A stretch of DNA of 64,000 nt from Stenotrophomonas rhizophila (lineage in GTDB: Bacteria; Pseudomonadota; Gammaproteobacteria; Xanthomonadales; Xanthomonadaceae). The notes under the pieces were generated by a model. The model saw only the letters and a program-made list of their open reading frames with translations, did not search any database and was not told where the DNA came from. Location: contig NZ_CP007597.1 in NCBI RefSeq assembly GCF_000661955.1, positions 4,041,728-4,105,727 of the forward strand. The letters are read 5' to 3'. Numbering within the stretch: position 1 is the first letter of the stretch; every line of letters starts with the position of its first letter. The position numbers and the translations under genes are program-made. Below, in pieces: positions 1 to 8,325 of the stretch.

Positions 1-331
1 CGAACCACGCCTTGGCGTCGGTGTGCGGGAACAGGTAGGGCAGCTTTTCGTGGAAGTCTTCGTCGAAGGCGACGATCACCGTGACCGGCGCGGCCAGGGT
101 CTTGTCGTGATTGCCTTCGGACAGCGCCGGGGCGAGCTTGGCCTTGGCTTCCGGGCTTTTCACGAACACGAAGCGCGCCGGGCTGCCGTTGGCCGCAGTG
201 GGGCCCCACTTCAGCAGTTCGTACAGGGCCTGCAGCTGGCTGTCGTCGACGGGCGTGTCGAGGAAGGCGTTCTGGGTGCGGGCGGTACGGAACAGCTGGT
301 CAAGCGCAGCATCGTTGAGCACGTGGGACAT
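1..331 (-). CDS. Nitroreductase-family protein (RutE/HadB-like malonic semialdehyde reductase), 5' part; 3' end off the left edge
   Basis: The first 110 codons are present and the gene continues past base 1. The protein opens [14 protein letters not shown] and carries [18 protein letters not shown], the FMN-binding segment typical of the RutE/HadB branch of the nitroreductase family. Family members are flavin-dependent NAD(P)H oxidoreductases; RutE reduces malonic semialdehyde in uracil breakdown, but no other rut genes are visible here, so the substrate is open. The ATG at 331 is preceded by GGAGG at good spacing. It is transcribed away from the ELM1-family gene, with about 130 bp between them. 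Confidence 0.8.
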   Translation of the reverse strand, partial: MSHVLNDAALDQLFRTARTQNAFLDTPVDDSQLQALYELLKWGPTAANGSPARFVFVKSPEAKAKLAPALSEGNHDKTLAAPVTVIVAFDEDFHEKLPYLFPHTDAKAWF

Positions 332-461
332 GGAGCCTCCAGAAAAGGGGGAAAACCTTGGCGTCGCCTGCCGGCCGGTCGGGGTGACCATGGGAGGGGC
401 GAAGGCTGGCAGTGTAGAGTGTCGTGACAGTTGCAACACCCAGCCTGACTGAAACGAATTA

Positions 462-1430
462 ATGCCATACGTGAAACGATGGAGTCCGCCCTGGACGATC
501 ACTGACGGCCGTGCCGGCAATGTGCGGCAGGCGGTGGCGCTGGCGTCGGCACTGAAACTGGGGGCGCATCAACCGCTGGTGCTGAGCCCGCGCGCGCCGT
601 GGCGCTGGCTGGCGCCACGCTGGCTGCCGGGCGCGGCACGCGGCTTCGGCCCGGCCTTCCAGCAGCTGGCTGCCGCGCACCCGCAGCTGGCCATTGGCTG
701 TGGCCGCCAGGCGGCCGGGGCGCTGCGCGAACTGCGCCGGGGCGGCACCACGGTGGTGCAGATCCTGGACCCGCGGATCAGCGCGCGGCACTGGGACCTG
801 CTGGTGGTACCCGAACACGACCGCCTGCGCGGCAGCAACGTCCTGACCCTGCTGGGCAGCCTGAACCCGGTCAACGATGACTGGCTGGCCTGCGGGCGCG
901 CCGCGTTCGCCGCCTTCGGCACGTTGCCCGGCCCACGCACCGCATTGCTGGTGGGTGGCCCTACCCCGCACGCGCCGTGGCACGAGCCGCACATGGTGCA
1001 GGTGTTCCAGCAGTTGGCCGCGCAGCTGCGTGCCGAAGGCGGCAGCCTGCTGGCCACCACGTCGCGGCGCACGCCGCCCGCGCTGGTGGGCGCGCTGCGC
1101 AGTGCCTTCGCCGATGTTCCGCATGTGATCTGGGGCGATGGCGGCGACGGCGTCAATCCGTATGCGGGGCTGCTGGGCTGGGCCAACCGCGTGGTGGTGT
1201 CGCCCGATTCGGTGAACCTGCTGTCCGAGGCGTGCGCCACGCGCATGCCGGTGGCGGTGGCGCTGGCCGACCAGGCGCAGGCACGGCTGGCGCAGTTCCA
1301 ACAGGCACTGCGCGAACGCGGTCGGTTGCAACCGCGCTGGCTCGACTGGCACACCGACGGGCGCGTCACGCCGCTGCGCGAAACCACGCGCATTGCCGCT
1401 GAAGTACAGGCACGCCTGCTGCCGGTATGA
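462..1430 (+). CDS. Mitochondrial fission ELM1 family protein
   Basis: The 322-residue protein has the ELM1-family opening [16 protein letters not shown] followed by alternating hydrophobic strands, and a later segment [14 protein letters not shown] that resembles the nucleotide-sugar site of GT-B glycosyltransferases. The plant ELM1 protein acts in mitochondrial fission; the bacterial members are uncharacterised and are often placed near envelope-sugar genes. No signal peptide or membrane segment is obvious, so a cytoplasmic or peripheral location is likely. Family membership is fairly sure; the function is not known. Confidence 0.75.
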   Translation: MPYVKRWSPPWTITDGRAGNVRQAVALASALKLGAHQPLVLSPRAPWRWLAPRWLPGAARGFGPAFQQLAAAHPQLAIGCGRQAAGALRELRRGGTTVVQILDPRISARHWDLLVVPEHDRLRGSNVLTLLGSLNPVNDDWLACGRAAFAAFGTLPGPRTALLVGGPTPHAPWHEPHMVQVFQQLAAQLRAEGGSLLATTSRRTPPALVGALRSAFADVPHVIWGDGGDGVNPYAGLLGWANRVVVSPDSVNLLSEACATRMPVAVALADQAQARLAQFQQALRERGRLQPRWLDWHTDGRVTPLRETTRIAAEVQARLLPV

Positions 1431-1467
1431 TGCGCCGGCGGCACCGTGCCGTGGGAGAACACGCCTC

Positions 1468-2331
1468 ATGGAAGACCGCCGTCCTGCGATGATCACGCGC
1501 CTGCGCCAGGCGGTGCTGTGCGGGCTGCTGCTGGGCACCGCCGCCATCGCCCAGGCCGAACCGCAGTGCGTGGAACGCTATCCCACGCCGGCTGCGCTGG
1601 CATCGATGTTCGATGTGGCGCTGGCCACCACCGACGCGTTGGATGCGCTGGAGGGCGTGGACGTGGTGCTGGTGGCACGCGGCGGCCAGGACCTGAGCAA
1701 GTACGGGTTGCGCCACAGCCACGTGGCGTTCCTGCTGCGCGAAGACGACGGCCAGTGGCGCGCGGTGCACCTGCTCAACCCGTGCAAGACCGCGCAGTCG
1801 CATCTGTTCCGCGAAGGCGTGGCCACCTTCATTGGTGAAACGTCCGCGCATACCGACCTGCGCATCGGCGTGCCCACGCCGGCGCTGCGTGCGACGTTGA
1901 AGACGATGCTGACCCAGCCGGCCATCCAGGCGCGCGCGCTGCACGAGGCACGCTACAGCGTGGTGGCCTACCCGTTCAGTACCGAGTACCAGAACTCCAA
2001 CCAATGGATTCTGGAAGTGCTGGCGGCTGCATTGGCGCAGAACGAAGACGGCACGCTCATCGTCAACCGCACCCAGGTGCAGGACTGGCTGAAGCAGCAC
2101 CGCTACCGGCCCAGCACGCTGCACATCGGCGTGGCCAAGCGCTTGGGCGCACGCTTCTTCGTACCCAATGCGGCGGTCACCGACCACCCGGCCAGCGAGC
2201 GCATCTCGGGCAACTACTCGGTGGTGACGGTGGAGTCGGTGTTCGACTTCGTGCAGCAGCAGAAGGCGCTGCAGATGGAACTGCCGATCGCGCACGTGGC
2301 GGTGGACGGCATCACCGCGCCCAAGCCGTGA
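1468..2331 (+). CDS. DUF2145-family secreted protein
   Basis: The protein has a hydrophobic leader (LRQAVLCGLLLGTAAIAQA, then EPQC) consistent with export. The mature part contains HSHVAFLLRED and a long region with PFSTEYQNSNQWILEVLAAA, features of DUF2145. A conserved His and Asn/Gln-rich segment gives it the look of a papain-like or NlpC-like fold, but this is inference. ATG codons at 1468 and 1489 are both possible; 1468 has GGAG eleven bases upstream, while 1489 gives a tighter signal peptide. It begins 37 bp after the ELM1-family gene, so the two may be cotranscribed. Confidence 0.6.
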   Translation: MEDRRPAMITRLRQAVLCGLLLGTAAIAQAEPQCVERYPTPAALASMFDVALATTDALDALEGVDVVLVARGGQDLSKYGLRHSHVAFLLREDDGQWRAVHLLNPCKTAQSHLFREGVATFIGETSAHTDLRIGVPTPALRATLKTMLTQPAIQARALHEARYSVVAYPFSTEYQNSNQWILEVLAAALAQNEDGTLIVNRTQVQDWLKQHRYRPSTLHIGVAKRLGARFFVPNAAVTDHPASERISGNYSVVTVESVFDFVQQQKALQMELPIAHVAVDGITAPKP

Positions 2332-2399
2332 GTCAGCTGCGGGCAGCACGATTGCAGGCATACTGCCGGCCTTACAGGGATGCCCCCAAGGAACCGCTG

Positions 2400-2918
2400 A
2401 TGACACGGATTGCCCGCCTTGCCGTTTCGCCACTGCTGGCCGTTGCGCTGTGCGCCACCAGCCTGCCCGCCTCGGCGCAGATGTTGACCGGTAACAAGCA
2501 CCCGGTGGCCAGCAGCGTCATCGTGACCTCGATCGTGAGCGTGGTCGTGATCACCGCGCCGATCTGGATGGTCTCGGCCGGGGTGAGCAAGGCCAGCGAC
2601 GGGTCGGCCCGGCGCAGCCGCGCTGCCAAGGCCCGCAAGGCCCAGCCGTTGCCGCCGCTGACCGTGGAAAAAGTGGAGCACACCGCCGATGGCGGCATCC
2701 AGCTGGCCCTGCAGAACCCGCAGGCGCCCGACGACCTGGCCGTGCTGCAGTGGCCGAACCAGGCCGACAGCCCGGTAACCGCCGTGGCCGTGGGCGACGT
2801 GCTGGCCTTCACCCCCACCGAGGGCGGCGCCGGCTGGAACGTGGCCAACGCGCAGGGCACCACGCTGGCGTTCCTGCCCACCGACCCCGACGCGGCGCAG
2901 CCGAGTGCGCGCTGGTAA
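2400..2918 (+). CDS. Secreted hypothetical protein, first of a tandem paralogous pair
   Basis: The 172-residue product opens MTRIARLAVSPLLAVALC and reaches an SLPASAQ cleavage site. A second hydrophobic stretch (VIVTSIVSVVVITAPIW) follows, then a basic segment, and then a C-terminal domain containing LPPLTVEKVE, AGWNVANAQG and LAFLPT. The downstream gene repeats this layout closely. I do not recognise a functional family. The hydrophobic stretch right after the leader suggests membrane association, with the C-terminal domain in the periplasm. The ATG at 2400 is preceded by AAGGA and overlaps the in-frame TGATG context. Confidence 0.6.
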   Translation: MTRIARLAVSPLLAVALCATSLPASAQMLTGNKHPVASSVIVTSIVSVVVITAPIWMVSAGVSKASDGSARRSRAAKARKAQPLPPLTVEKVEHTADGGIQLALQNPQAPDDLAVLQWPNQADSPVTAVAVGDVLAFTPTEGGAGWNVANAQGTTLAFLPTDPDAAQPSARW

Positions 2919-2955
2919 GCGCAGTGCGCGGGTTGTTCACCTGAGGAATGGCGGC

Positions 2956-3471
2956 ATGAAACGAACGGTTGCACTCTCTTTGCTGGCGGTGGCACTGCTG
3001 GCCACCGGCCTGCCCGCGTCGGCGCAGGACCTGAGCCGCGCCTCGCCGGTGACCAGCAGCGTGCTGGCCACCTCGGTGGTGAGCCTGGCGGTGATCACCG
3101 CGCCGGTGTGGTTGAGCGCGCTGGGGGCCAGTGAGCTGCACGACGCCTCGATGCCGCACAACCGGGCCGCCCGGGCCGCCGCGAAGAAGGCCGGCCCGCT
3201 GCCGCCGCTCACCGTGGAACGCGTGGCCCAGCAGCCCGATGGCGGCTACCGGGTGGACCTGCGCAACCCGGAGGCGCCGCAGGACCTGGCGGTGGTGGAA
3301 TGGCCGGCCCGTGCCGACAACCCCGCCGCCGGCGTGAAGGTGGGCGATGTGCTGGACTTCAAACCGACCCCGGCCGGTGCCGGCTGGACCGTTGCCAACG
3401 CCAACGGCGCGGCGCTGGCGTTCCTGCCGACGACCACCGCGGCGGCCACCAGCATGAGCGAACGCTTCTAG
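2956..3471 (+). CDS. Secreted hypothetical protein, second of a tandem paralogous pair
   Basis: This is a 171-residue paralogue of the gene just upstream. It has the same leader ending LPASAQ, the same hydrophobic segment (VLATSVVSLAVITAPVW), a basic linker, then LPPLTVERV, AGWTVANANG and LAFLPT. The ATG at 2956 has GAGGAA upstream; an earlier in-frame start at 2905 would run through the preceding gene's end and is less likely. The 37-bp gap suggests one transcript. The duplication with conserved architecture argues for a real function that I cannot name. Confidence 0.6.
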   Translation: MKRTVALSLLAVALLATGLPASAQDLSRASPVTSSVLATSVVSLAVITAPVWLSALGASELHDASMPHNRAARAAAKKAGPLPPLTVERVAQQPDGGYRVDLRNPEAPQDLAVVEWPARADNPAAGVKVGDVLDFKPTPAGAGWTVANANGAALAFLPTTTAAATSMSERF

Positions 3472-3546
3472 ATGAACCGGCCCGGGGTGGCCCCGCGCCG
3501 CCCAAGCCCGGATAATCCGCCGCTTCCCTGACTTCCCCGGTGCGCC

Positions 3547-4101
3547 ATGTCTGTGCGTCCTTCGATCACCTTTGCCCCGTTGACCCCGCGCGCGCTGTTG
3601 CTGGCGGTGCTGGCCATGGGCGCGGTGGTGCTGGGCAGCAACGTGCTGGTGCAGTACCCGATCAACGACTGGCTGACCTGGGGCGCCTTCAGCTACCCGG
3701 TGGCGTTCCTGGTGAGCAACCTGATCAACCGGCGCTTCGGGCCGCAGGCCGCGCGCAAGGTGGCGTGGGCCGGGTTCGCGCTGGCGGTGGTGTTGTCGAT
3801 CTGGATCGCCACGCCGCGCATCGCGGTGGCCTCGTGCCTGGCCTTCATTGCCGCGCAGCTGCTGGACATCACCGTGTTCGACCGGCTGCGCCGCGGGCAC
3901 TGGTGGCGCGCGCCGATGGTGGCCACCACCTGCAGCGCCACGCTGGACACGACGATCTTCTGGAGCATCGCGTTTGCCGGCTCCAGCTTGCCGTGGGTGA
4001 GCTGGGCCGCGGGCGACCTGGCGGTGAAGCTGACCATCGGTGTGTTCCTGCTGGCGCCGTTCCGCGCGTTGCTGTGGAAGATGGCGCCGCGCGCGGCGTA
4101 A
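3547..4101 (+). CDS. Queuosine precursor transporter, YhhQ/VUT family
   Basis: The 184-residue protein is strongly hydrophobic with about five or six membrane segments. It carries NPINDW-like and SYPVAFLVSNLINRRFG motifs and the later DITVFDRLRRGHWWRAP and DTTIFWSIAF, all typical of YhhQ-family inner-membrane transporters that import 7-deazaguanine precursors of queuosine. E. coli YhhQ is about 220 residues, so this member is shorter at its N-terminus. No queuosine biosynthesis gene is adjacent. The family call is good; the substrate is inferred from the family. Confidence 0.75.
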   Translation: MSVRPSITFAPLTPRALLLAVLAMGAVVLGSNVLVQYPINDWLTWGAFSYPVAFLVSNLINRRFGPQAARKVAWAGFALAVVLSIWIATPRIAVASCLAFIAAQLLDITVFDRLRRGHWWRAPMVATTCSATLDTTIFWSIAFAGSSLPWVSWAAGDLAVKLTIGVFLLAPFRALLWKMAPRAA

Positions 4102-4160
4102 CCCCGCGGCGGCCGTGCACTGGCTGGACAGTGCGCAGGTGGGTGCAGCAGGCTGTGGCG

Positions 4161-4787
4161 ATGGAAACCGATGCCACCTACAAGAGTGCCGTGGAGCGCC
4201 AGGTGCGCGAACGCATGGCCGAGCGTGCTGCCACCTGCACCGGCGTGCGTACGCGCGGGCTGGACTGGGTGGTGCGTGAGGGGAAGACCGAACTGGCCAG
4301 CGCCGGGCTGTACCCGCTGCGTGCGGCAGGGGGCTGGGCGGCAACGTTGACGGTGCACTGCCCCACGGCATTGGCGTTCTGCAGGACGTGGGCCGACGGC
4401 ACCGCTTCGGCGTTGCCCAACCCGGACATGCTGATGGCGGTGATGTCCACGGCCGGCGGCATGCCCGGCTTTGCCGGCCACAGTGGCGTGATCGTGCGGG
4501 CCGGCACCCACGATGCCGATGCGCTGGCCCAGCAGCTGGTCGACCGCCTGGCCGATGCCGCGCTGACGCGCGCGTTGGCGTGGCGCACGGTGCCAGTGGC
4601 ACTGATCGACGACGTGGTGGCGCACAGCGCGTTCTACGCGTGGCCGCTGCAGACGGTGCTGTACATCGCCCAGCGCAATGGCCTGGCGGCCGACGACCCC
4701 CAGCTGCGCGACGCGCTGCAACGCCGCGCGATCCTGCGCCGTGGCGAACGCGACCGGGCCCTGGTGCAGCGCGTGTTGCCGAGGTAG
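4161..4787 (+). CDS. Hypothetical protein of unknown family
   Basis: The 208-residue product starts METDATYKSAVERQVRER and has an Arg-rich N-terminus. It has no signal peptide or clear membrane segment. Segments GFAGHSGVIVRAGTH and HSAFYAWPLQTVLYIAQR look globular. In-frame GTG codons at 4143 and 4155 are alternative starts. Its TAG stop is part of the GTAG head of a SMAG repeat, so the last codons may have been set by insertion of that element. The function is not recognised. Confidence 0.45.
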   Translation: METDATYKSAVERQVRERMAERAATCTGVRTRGLDWVVREGKTELASAGLYPLRAAGGWAATLTVHCPTALAFCRTWADGTASALPNPDMLMAVMSTAGGMPGFAGHSGVIVRAGTHDADALAQQLVDRLADAALTRALAWRTVPVALIDDVVAHSAFYAWPLQTVLYIAQRNGLAADDPQLRDALQRRAILRRGERDRALVQRVLPR

Positions 4788-4925
4788 AGCCACCCCATGG
4801 GTGGCTGCGCAGTGCCGAGGTAGAGCCACCCCATGGGTGGCTGCGCGGTGCCGGGCGAAGAGCAGCCGGGCAGAGCCCGGCTCTACGCGGGGACCTGATG
4901 CCGGCCGGGCAGCGCCCGGCGCTAC
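4784..4925. repeat. SMAG repeat cluster (four elements) between convergent genes
   Basis: Two direct copies (4784-4806 and 4820-4842) read GTAGAGCCACCCCATGGGTGG and sit in a 36-bp tandem unit. Two inverted copies of another subtype follow (4864-4886 and 4905-4925, centred on CCGGGCAGAGCCCGG and CCGGGCAGCGCCCGG), each ending in CTAC. The GTAG of the first element supplies the stop codon of the upstream plus-strand gene, and the CTAC of the last supplies the stop codon of glnE on the minus strand. The stem-loops may also act as terminators or mRNA stabilisers. Confidence 0.85.
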
Positions 4926-7744
4926 GCGGGGTGCGGGGTCTGGAACGGGAGGCCGGCTGCGTCGCAGGCGGCGCTGATGACCGCGCGGGCTTCTTCGAGT
5001 GCGGGTGTGGGCGCGGCCAGGCGCGGGCGGCGGTCGAGGGTGCAGGCCAGGCCGACGTCCAGCAACGCGGCGTGCGCGTCATGCAGGCCCTGGCGGGTGC
5101 CGCCGGGTAGCCAGGCGATGCTGGCCAGGGCGTCGATCAGGCGCGGGGTGTCGCGCGGTTCCAGTACCTGCGGGTGCGCGCCGGCGCTGTCGAGGACGCC
5201 GGTCTGCAGCAGGAATTCGAGGTCGACAATGCCACCGGCGCCCTGCTTCAGGTCCAGCCGCGCGGCGTCGCTGCGGTCCAGTTCGGTGCGCATGCGTGCG
5301 CGCATTTTTATGACGTCGGCGTAGAGCACGTCGGCATCGCGGGGGCGGGCGAGTGTCTGCGCGCGCACGCGTTCGAAATCGGCCAGCAGGGTGGCGTCGC
5401 CGGCGATGCCGCGTGCGCGTACCAAGGCCTGGTGTTCCCAGGTCCACGCGCGCTCGCGCTGGTACTCGGTGTAGCTGGCCAGCGAGGACACCAGCGCGCC
5501 CTTGCCGCCGTCCGGGCGCAGGCGCACGTCGATGTCGTAGAGCCGACCCGCGGCGGTGACCGCGCCCAGCAGAGCCATCACCTTCTGTGCCAGCCGTGCA
5601 TACCAGCGGCCCGGATCGAGCGGCCGCTTGCCGTCGCTGCTGTCCTGGTCAGCCGGGTGGTCGTGCAGGAACACCAGGTCCAGGTCCGAACCAAAGCCCA
5701 GTTCCAGCCCCCCCAGGCTGCCGTAGCCGATGATCGCAAACCGCCCACCGGGAATACCGCCGTGGGCGGCGTGCATGTCGGCAGCGGCCATGGCATGCAC
5801 GGTCACCACCACCGCCTGGGCCAGCTCGGCCAGCTGGCGGGTGCTGTCCACGGCGCGCTGGCGACCGTCGAGGGTGGCCAGCGCCATGCGGAAACTCAGG
5901 GCAAGGCGGGTTTCGTTGAGCAGGCGCAGCGCGGCTTCGGGGTCGTCCACGGCCAGCGCGGCATCGCACTCGGCCTGCATCGCGTCGGCGTCGGGCATCG
6001 GCCCGGACACGCGCACGTCCAACAGCTCATCCAGCAGCAGCGGGTAGGCGGCCAGCCGTTCGGCCAGCAACGCGCTGCGGGCCAGTACGTCCACCAGCCG
6101 CGCCAGCGCGCTGGGCTGTTCGTCCAGCAGCGCCAGGTAGCTGGTGCGACGCAGGATGGCCTGCAGCAGGCCGAGCACGCGCTTGAGCGCGGCGTCGGGC
6201 TGGGGCGAACGGGTGGCGGCGTGCAGCAGCGCCGGCAGCACGCGGTCCAGGCGCGCGCGGGCGCTGTCGGACAGCGACTTCACGCCCAGCGACTGGGCGA
6301 AATCGCGCAGCGACTGGTCGGCGCTGTGCGGGTCGTGGAAGCCGGCATCGGCGAGGATCTCGGCGCTGCCGTTGTCGGGCAGGCCGCGCCAGTAGTTGGA
6401 CAGCGCATCGGGCGCGGCCTGGCCCTTGCGCGGGGCCAGCAGCGCGCCGAATTCGGTGCTGACCCGGGTGCGTTGCGCGTCGAGCGCGGCGATCAGCGCG
6501 TCCCAGTCGGGGTAGCCCAGGCCGGTGGCGATGCGCAGGCGGTCGGTGGGGTCGGTAGGCAGCGCGTGGGTCTGGGCATCGCGCAGCATCTGCAGGCGGT
6601 TTTCCAGCCGACGCAGGAAGCCGTACGCGTGCAGCAGGTCTTCACCGTCCTGCGCGGCCATCTGCCCACAGGCCACCAGCGCGGGCAGCGCATGCAGCAG
6701 GCGGCGTTCGCGCAGGCTGGCTTCGCGGCCGCCGCGGATCAGCTGCAGGGCCTGGCACAGGAATTCAATTTCGCGGATGCCACCGGGGCCGCGTTTGATG
6801 TCGTCGAACATTTCCCGGCGCGAGACTTCGGCGGTGATCGCCGCCTTCATCTCGCGCAGGCCATCGAGCGCGGTGAAATCGAGGTAGCGGCGGTACACGA
6901 ACGGGCGCAGGGTCTGCAGCCACGCTTCACCGGCGGCGATGTCGCCGGCCACCGCGCGCGCCTTGAGCCAGGCGTAGCGTTCCCAGTCGCGGCCTTCGCG
7001 CTGGAAGTACTGGTCCATGCCGGCGAACGACAGCGCTACCCGGCCGGCACTGCCGAACGGGCGCAGGCGCAGGTCGACGCGGTGGCTGAAGCCGTCCACG
7101 GTGGTTTCGTCCAGCAGCCGCGCCAGGCGCTGGCCGAGTCGGGCGAAGTATTCCTCGGCGGCCAGCGGGCGCGCGCCGTCGGATTCACCGCCTTGCGGGT
7201 AGGCGTAGACCAAGTCGACGTCGGAGCTGAAATTGAGTTCGCCGCCGCCCAGCTTGCCCAGCCCGAACACCACCAGCTGCTGGGCGCTGCCGTCGGCGGC
7301 GCGGACCACGCCGTGGCGGGTGGCAAATTCCTGCTCGAGCGCGGCCAGGCCGATGCCCAGGCAGTCTTCGGCCAGGGCGGTGGCGCCGGCCAGGGTGGCG
7401 GGCACGTCGTCGAGCCCGGCCAGGTCGCGCCAGATCAGCCGGGTGGAGGCGGCAGTGCGGTAGCGGCGCAGGCGCTGCGGCCAGTCGCTGGGGTGCTGGG
7501 GGTCGAGCTCGGGGCGCGCCAGCGGCGGGCAGCCGGGCTGGATGAGGTGGGCCAGCAGCGCCGGTTGGCGGCACAGGGTGTCGATGGCGAAATCGCTGGT
7601 GATGGCCAGCAGGCGTACCTGGTCCAGAACCTCGGCCGGCGGTGGCCAGCTGCCGCTGTCGGCCAGCGACAGGGCCAGGCGCGCCAGGGCGCGGTCGACG
7701 AGGGGAACGAGGGCGGCGGGGACAGCGTCGGCGGGAATCGGCAT
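4922..7744 (-). CDS. glnE: Bifunctional glutamine synthetase adenylyltransferase/adenylyl-removing enzyme
   Basis: This 940-residue protein matches the usual GlnE length. It has the two nucleotidyltransferase halves: an N-terminal adenylyl-removing domain with [20 protein letters not shown] and a C-terminal adenylyl-transferring domain with [20 protein letters not shown]. The paired Asp residues in SDVDL and SDLDL are the metal ligands. The enzyme modifies glutamine synthetase in response to PII and so controls nitrogen assimilation in the cytoplasm. The start MPIPADAV is the first plausible one. No neighbouring nitrogen gene is present. The TAG stop lies inside a SMAG repeat. Confidence 0.95.
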   Translation of the reverse strand: MPIPADAVPAALVPLVDRALARLALSLADSGSWPPPAEVLDQVRLLAITSDFAIDTLCRQPALLAHLIQPGCPPLARPELDPQHPSDWPQRLRRYRTAASTRLIWRDLAGLDDVPATLAGATALAEDCLGIGLAALEQEFATRHGVVRAADGSAQQLVVFGLGKLGGGELNFSSDVDLVYAYPQGGESDGARPLAAEEYFARLGQRLARLLDETTVDGFSHRVDLRLRPFGSAGRVALSFAGMDQYFQREGRDWERYAWLKARAVAGDIAAGEAWLQTLRPFVYRRYLDFTALDGLREMKAAITAEVSRREMFDDIKRGPGGIREIEFLCQALQLIRGGREASLRERRLLHALPALVACGQMAAQDGEDLLHAYGFLRRLENRLQMLRDAQTHALPTDPTDRLRIATGLGYPDWDALIAALDAQRTRVSTEFGALLAPRKGQAAPDALSNYWRGLPDNGSAEILADAGFHDPHSADQSLRDFAQSLGVKSLSDSARARLDRVLPALLHAATRSPQPDAALKRVLGLLQAILRRTSYLALLDEQPSALARLVDVLARSALLAERLAAYPLLLDELLDVRVSGPMPDADAMQAECDAALAVDDPEAALRLLNETRLALSFRMALATLDGRQRAVDSTRQLAELAQAVVVTVHAMAAADMHAAHGGIPGGRFAIIGYGSLGGLELGFGSDLDLVFLHDHPADQDSSDGKRPLDPGRWYARLAQKVMALLGAVTAAGRLYDIDVRLRPDGGKGALVSSLASYTEYQRERAWTWEHQALVRARGIAGDATLLADFERVRAQTLARPRDADVLYADVIKMRARMRTELDRSDAARLDLKQGAGGIVDLEFLLQTGVLDSAGAHPQVLEPRDTPRLIDALASIAWLPGGTRQGLHDAHAALLDVGLACTLDRRPRLAAPTPALEEARAVISAACDAAGLPFQTPHPA

Positions 7745-7968
7745 GCAGGGATTATGCAGGGCGCTGGGGGCGCCTACGTATTGCCGGGTGCGCGAAACGG
7801 GACGGTGGCGATACCTGCGTCCGGCGTTCTTCGGCCGAGGTCATGCGTTCGCCGCGGTGATGGGCTGGGTCGGCGGTCGATGGGGATCCGACCCTACCGG
7901 GTGGGTTTGTGGGCCCCCTGACTTGTCTGCGGCCGTGGAGCGTCCGCCCCGCCAGCGCGAGATGCTGC

Positions 7969-8053
7969 GTAGAGCCGGGCTCTGCCCGGCTTGGATCGGG
8001 CGTTCATGACGCTACGTTGGAGCGCAGAGCAGCCGGGCAGAGCCCGGCTCTAC
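7969..8053. repeat. SMAG inverted pair
   Basis: GTAGAGCCGGGCTCTGCCCGG at 7969 faces an inverted copy ending in CTC-TAC at 8053, separated by about 38 bp. The whole could fold into one long cruciform. The element lies between glnE and the CoA-transferase. Confidence 0.8.
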
Positions 8054-8077
8054 GGGGCGGTTGCCGAATTTCAGGCA

Positions 8078-8113
8078 ATAAAAAGCCCGCTTGCAGCGAA
8101 CTGCCAGCGGGCT
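8078..8113 (-). terminator. Intrinsic terminator, minus strand
   Basis: Read on the minus strand, AGCCCGCT (8113-8106) pairs with AGCGGGCT (8091-8084) around a short internal stem, followed directly by TTTTTAT. This is a good Rho-independent terminator. No minus-strand protein gene ends here, which is why a short RNA gene upstream (about 8185-8080) is proposed among the findings. Confidence 0.6.
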
Positions 8114-8325
8114 CTGCTCCCTCCCCCACGTCGGGATGCAGGTCGATCTTCTAGGGTCCTCGGAAAAGTTGCACGCTGCACTGCAAAACAATACTTGCGG
8201 GTACAGAAGTCATTGCAAAACTGAACAGGGAGTGCCGATAGCCCGAAGCGCCATCCCACCTTGGTCGCACACCCCCTGCGGCGTGGATCGCCGATAATGC
8301 AGATCCCCCCAGAAACGTTGTCGTC

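Larger units (their letters stand above)
7745..8325. other. 581-bp intergenic region upstream of the CoA-transferase
   Basis: The left half (7745-7968) shows nothing I can support. A SMAG pair, a minus-strand hairpin terminator and a set of TTGC-containing motifs (8169-8216) fill the rest. No protein-coding frame with a convincing start and codon pattern was seen. Confidence 0.5.

Noticed and set aside
3540..4787. A single 415-residue plus-strand gene from 3540
   Set aside because: The first half is the out-of-frame shadow of the YhhQ gene; only the part from 4161 has a plausible start and gene-like sequence.
2809..5082. A 757-residue minus-strand frame across several plus-strand genes
   Set aside because: It crosses the second paralogue, the YhhQ gene and the SMAG cluster and has a low-complexity Arg/Ala/Pro content typical of a shadow frame.
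5174..7921. A 915-residue plus-strand frame opposite glnE
   Set aside because: It is the antisense shadow of glnE in high-GC DNA. Its composition (very rich in Gly, Gln, Val and Ala) and lack of any family motif show it is not a gene.
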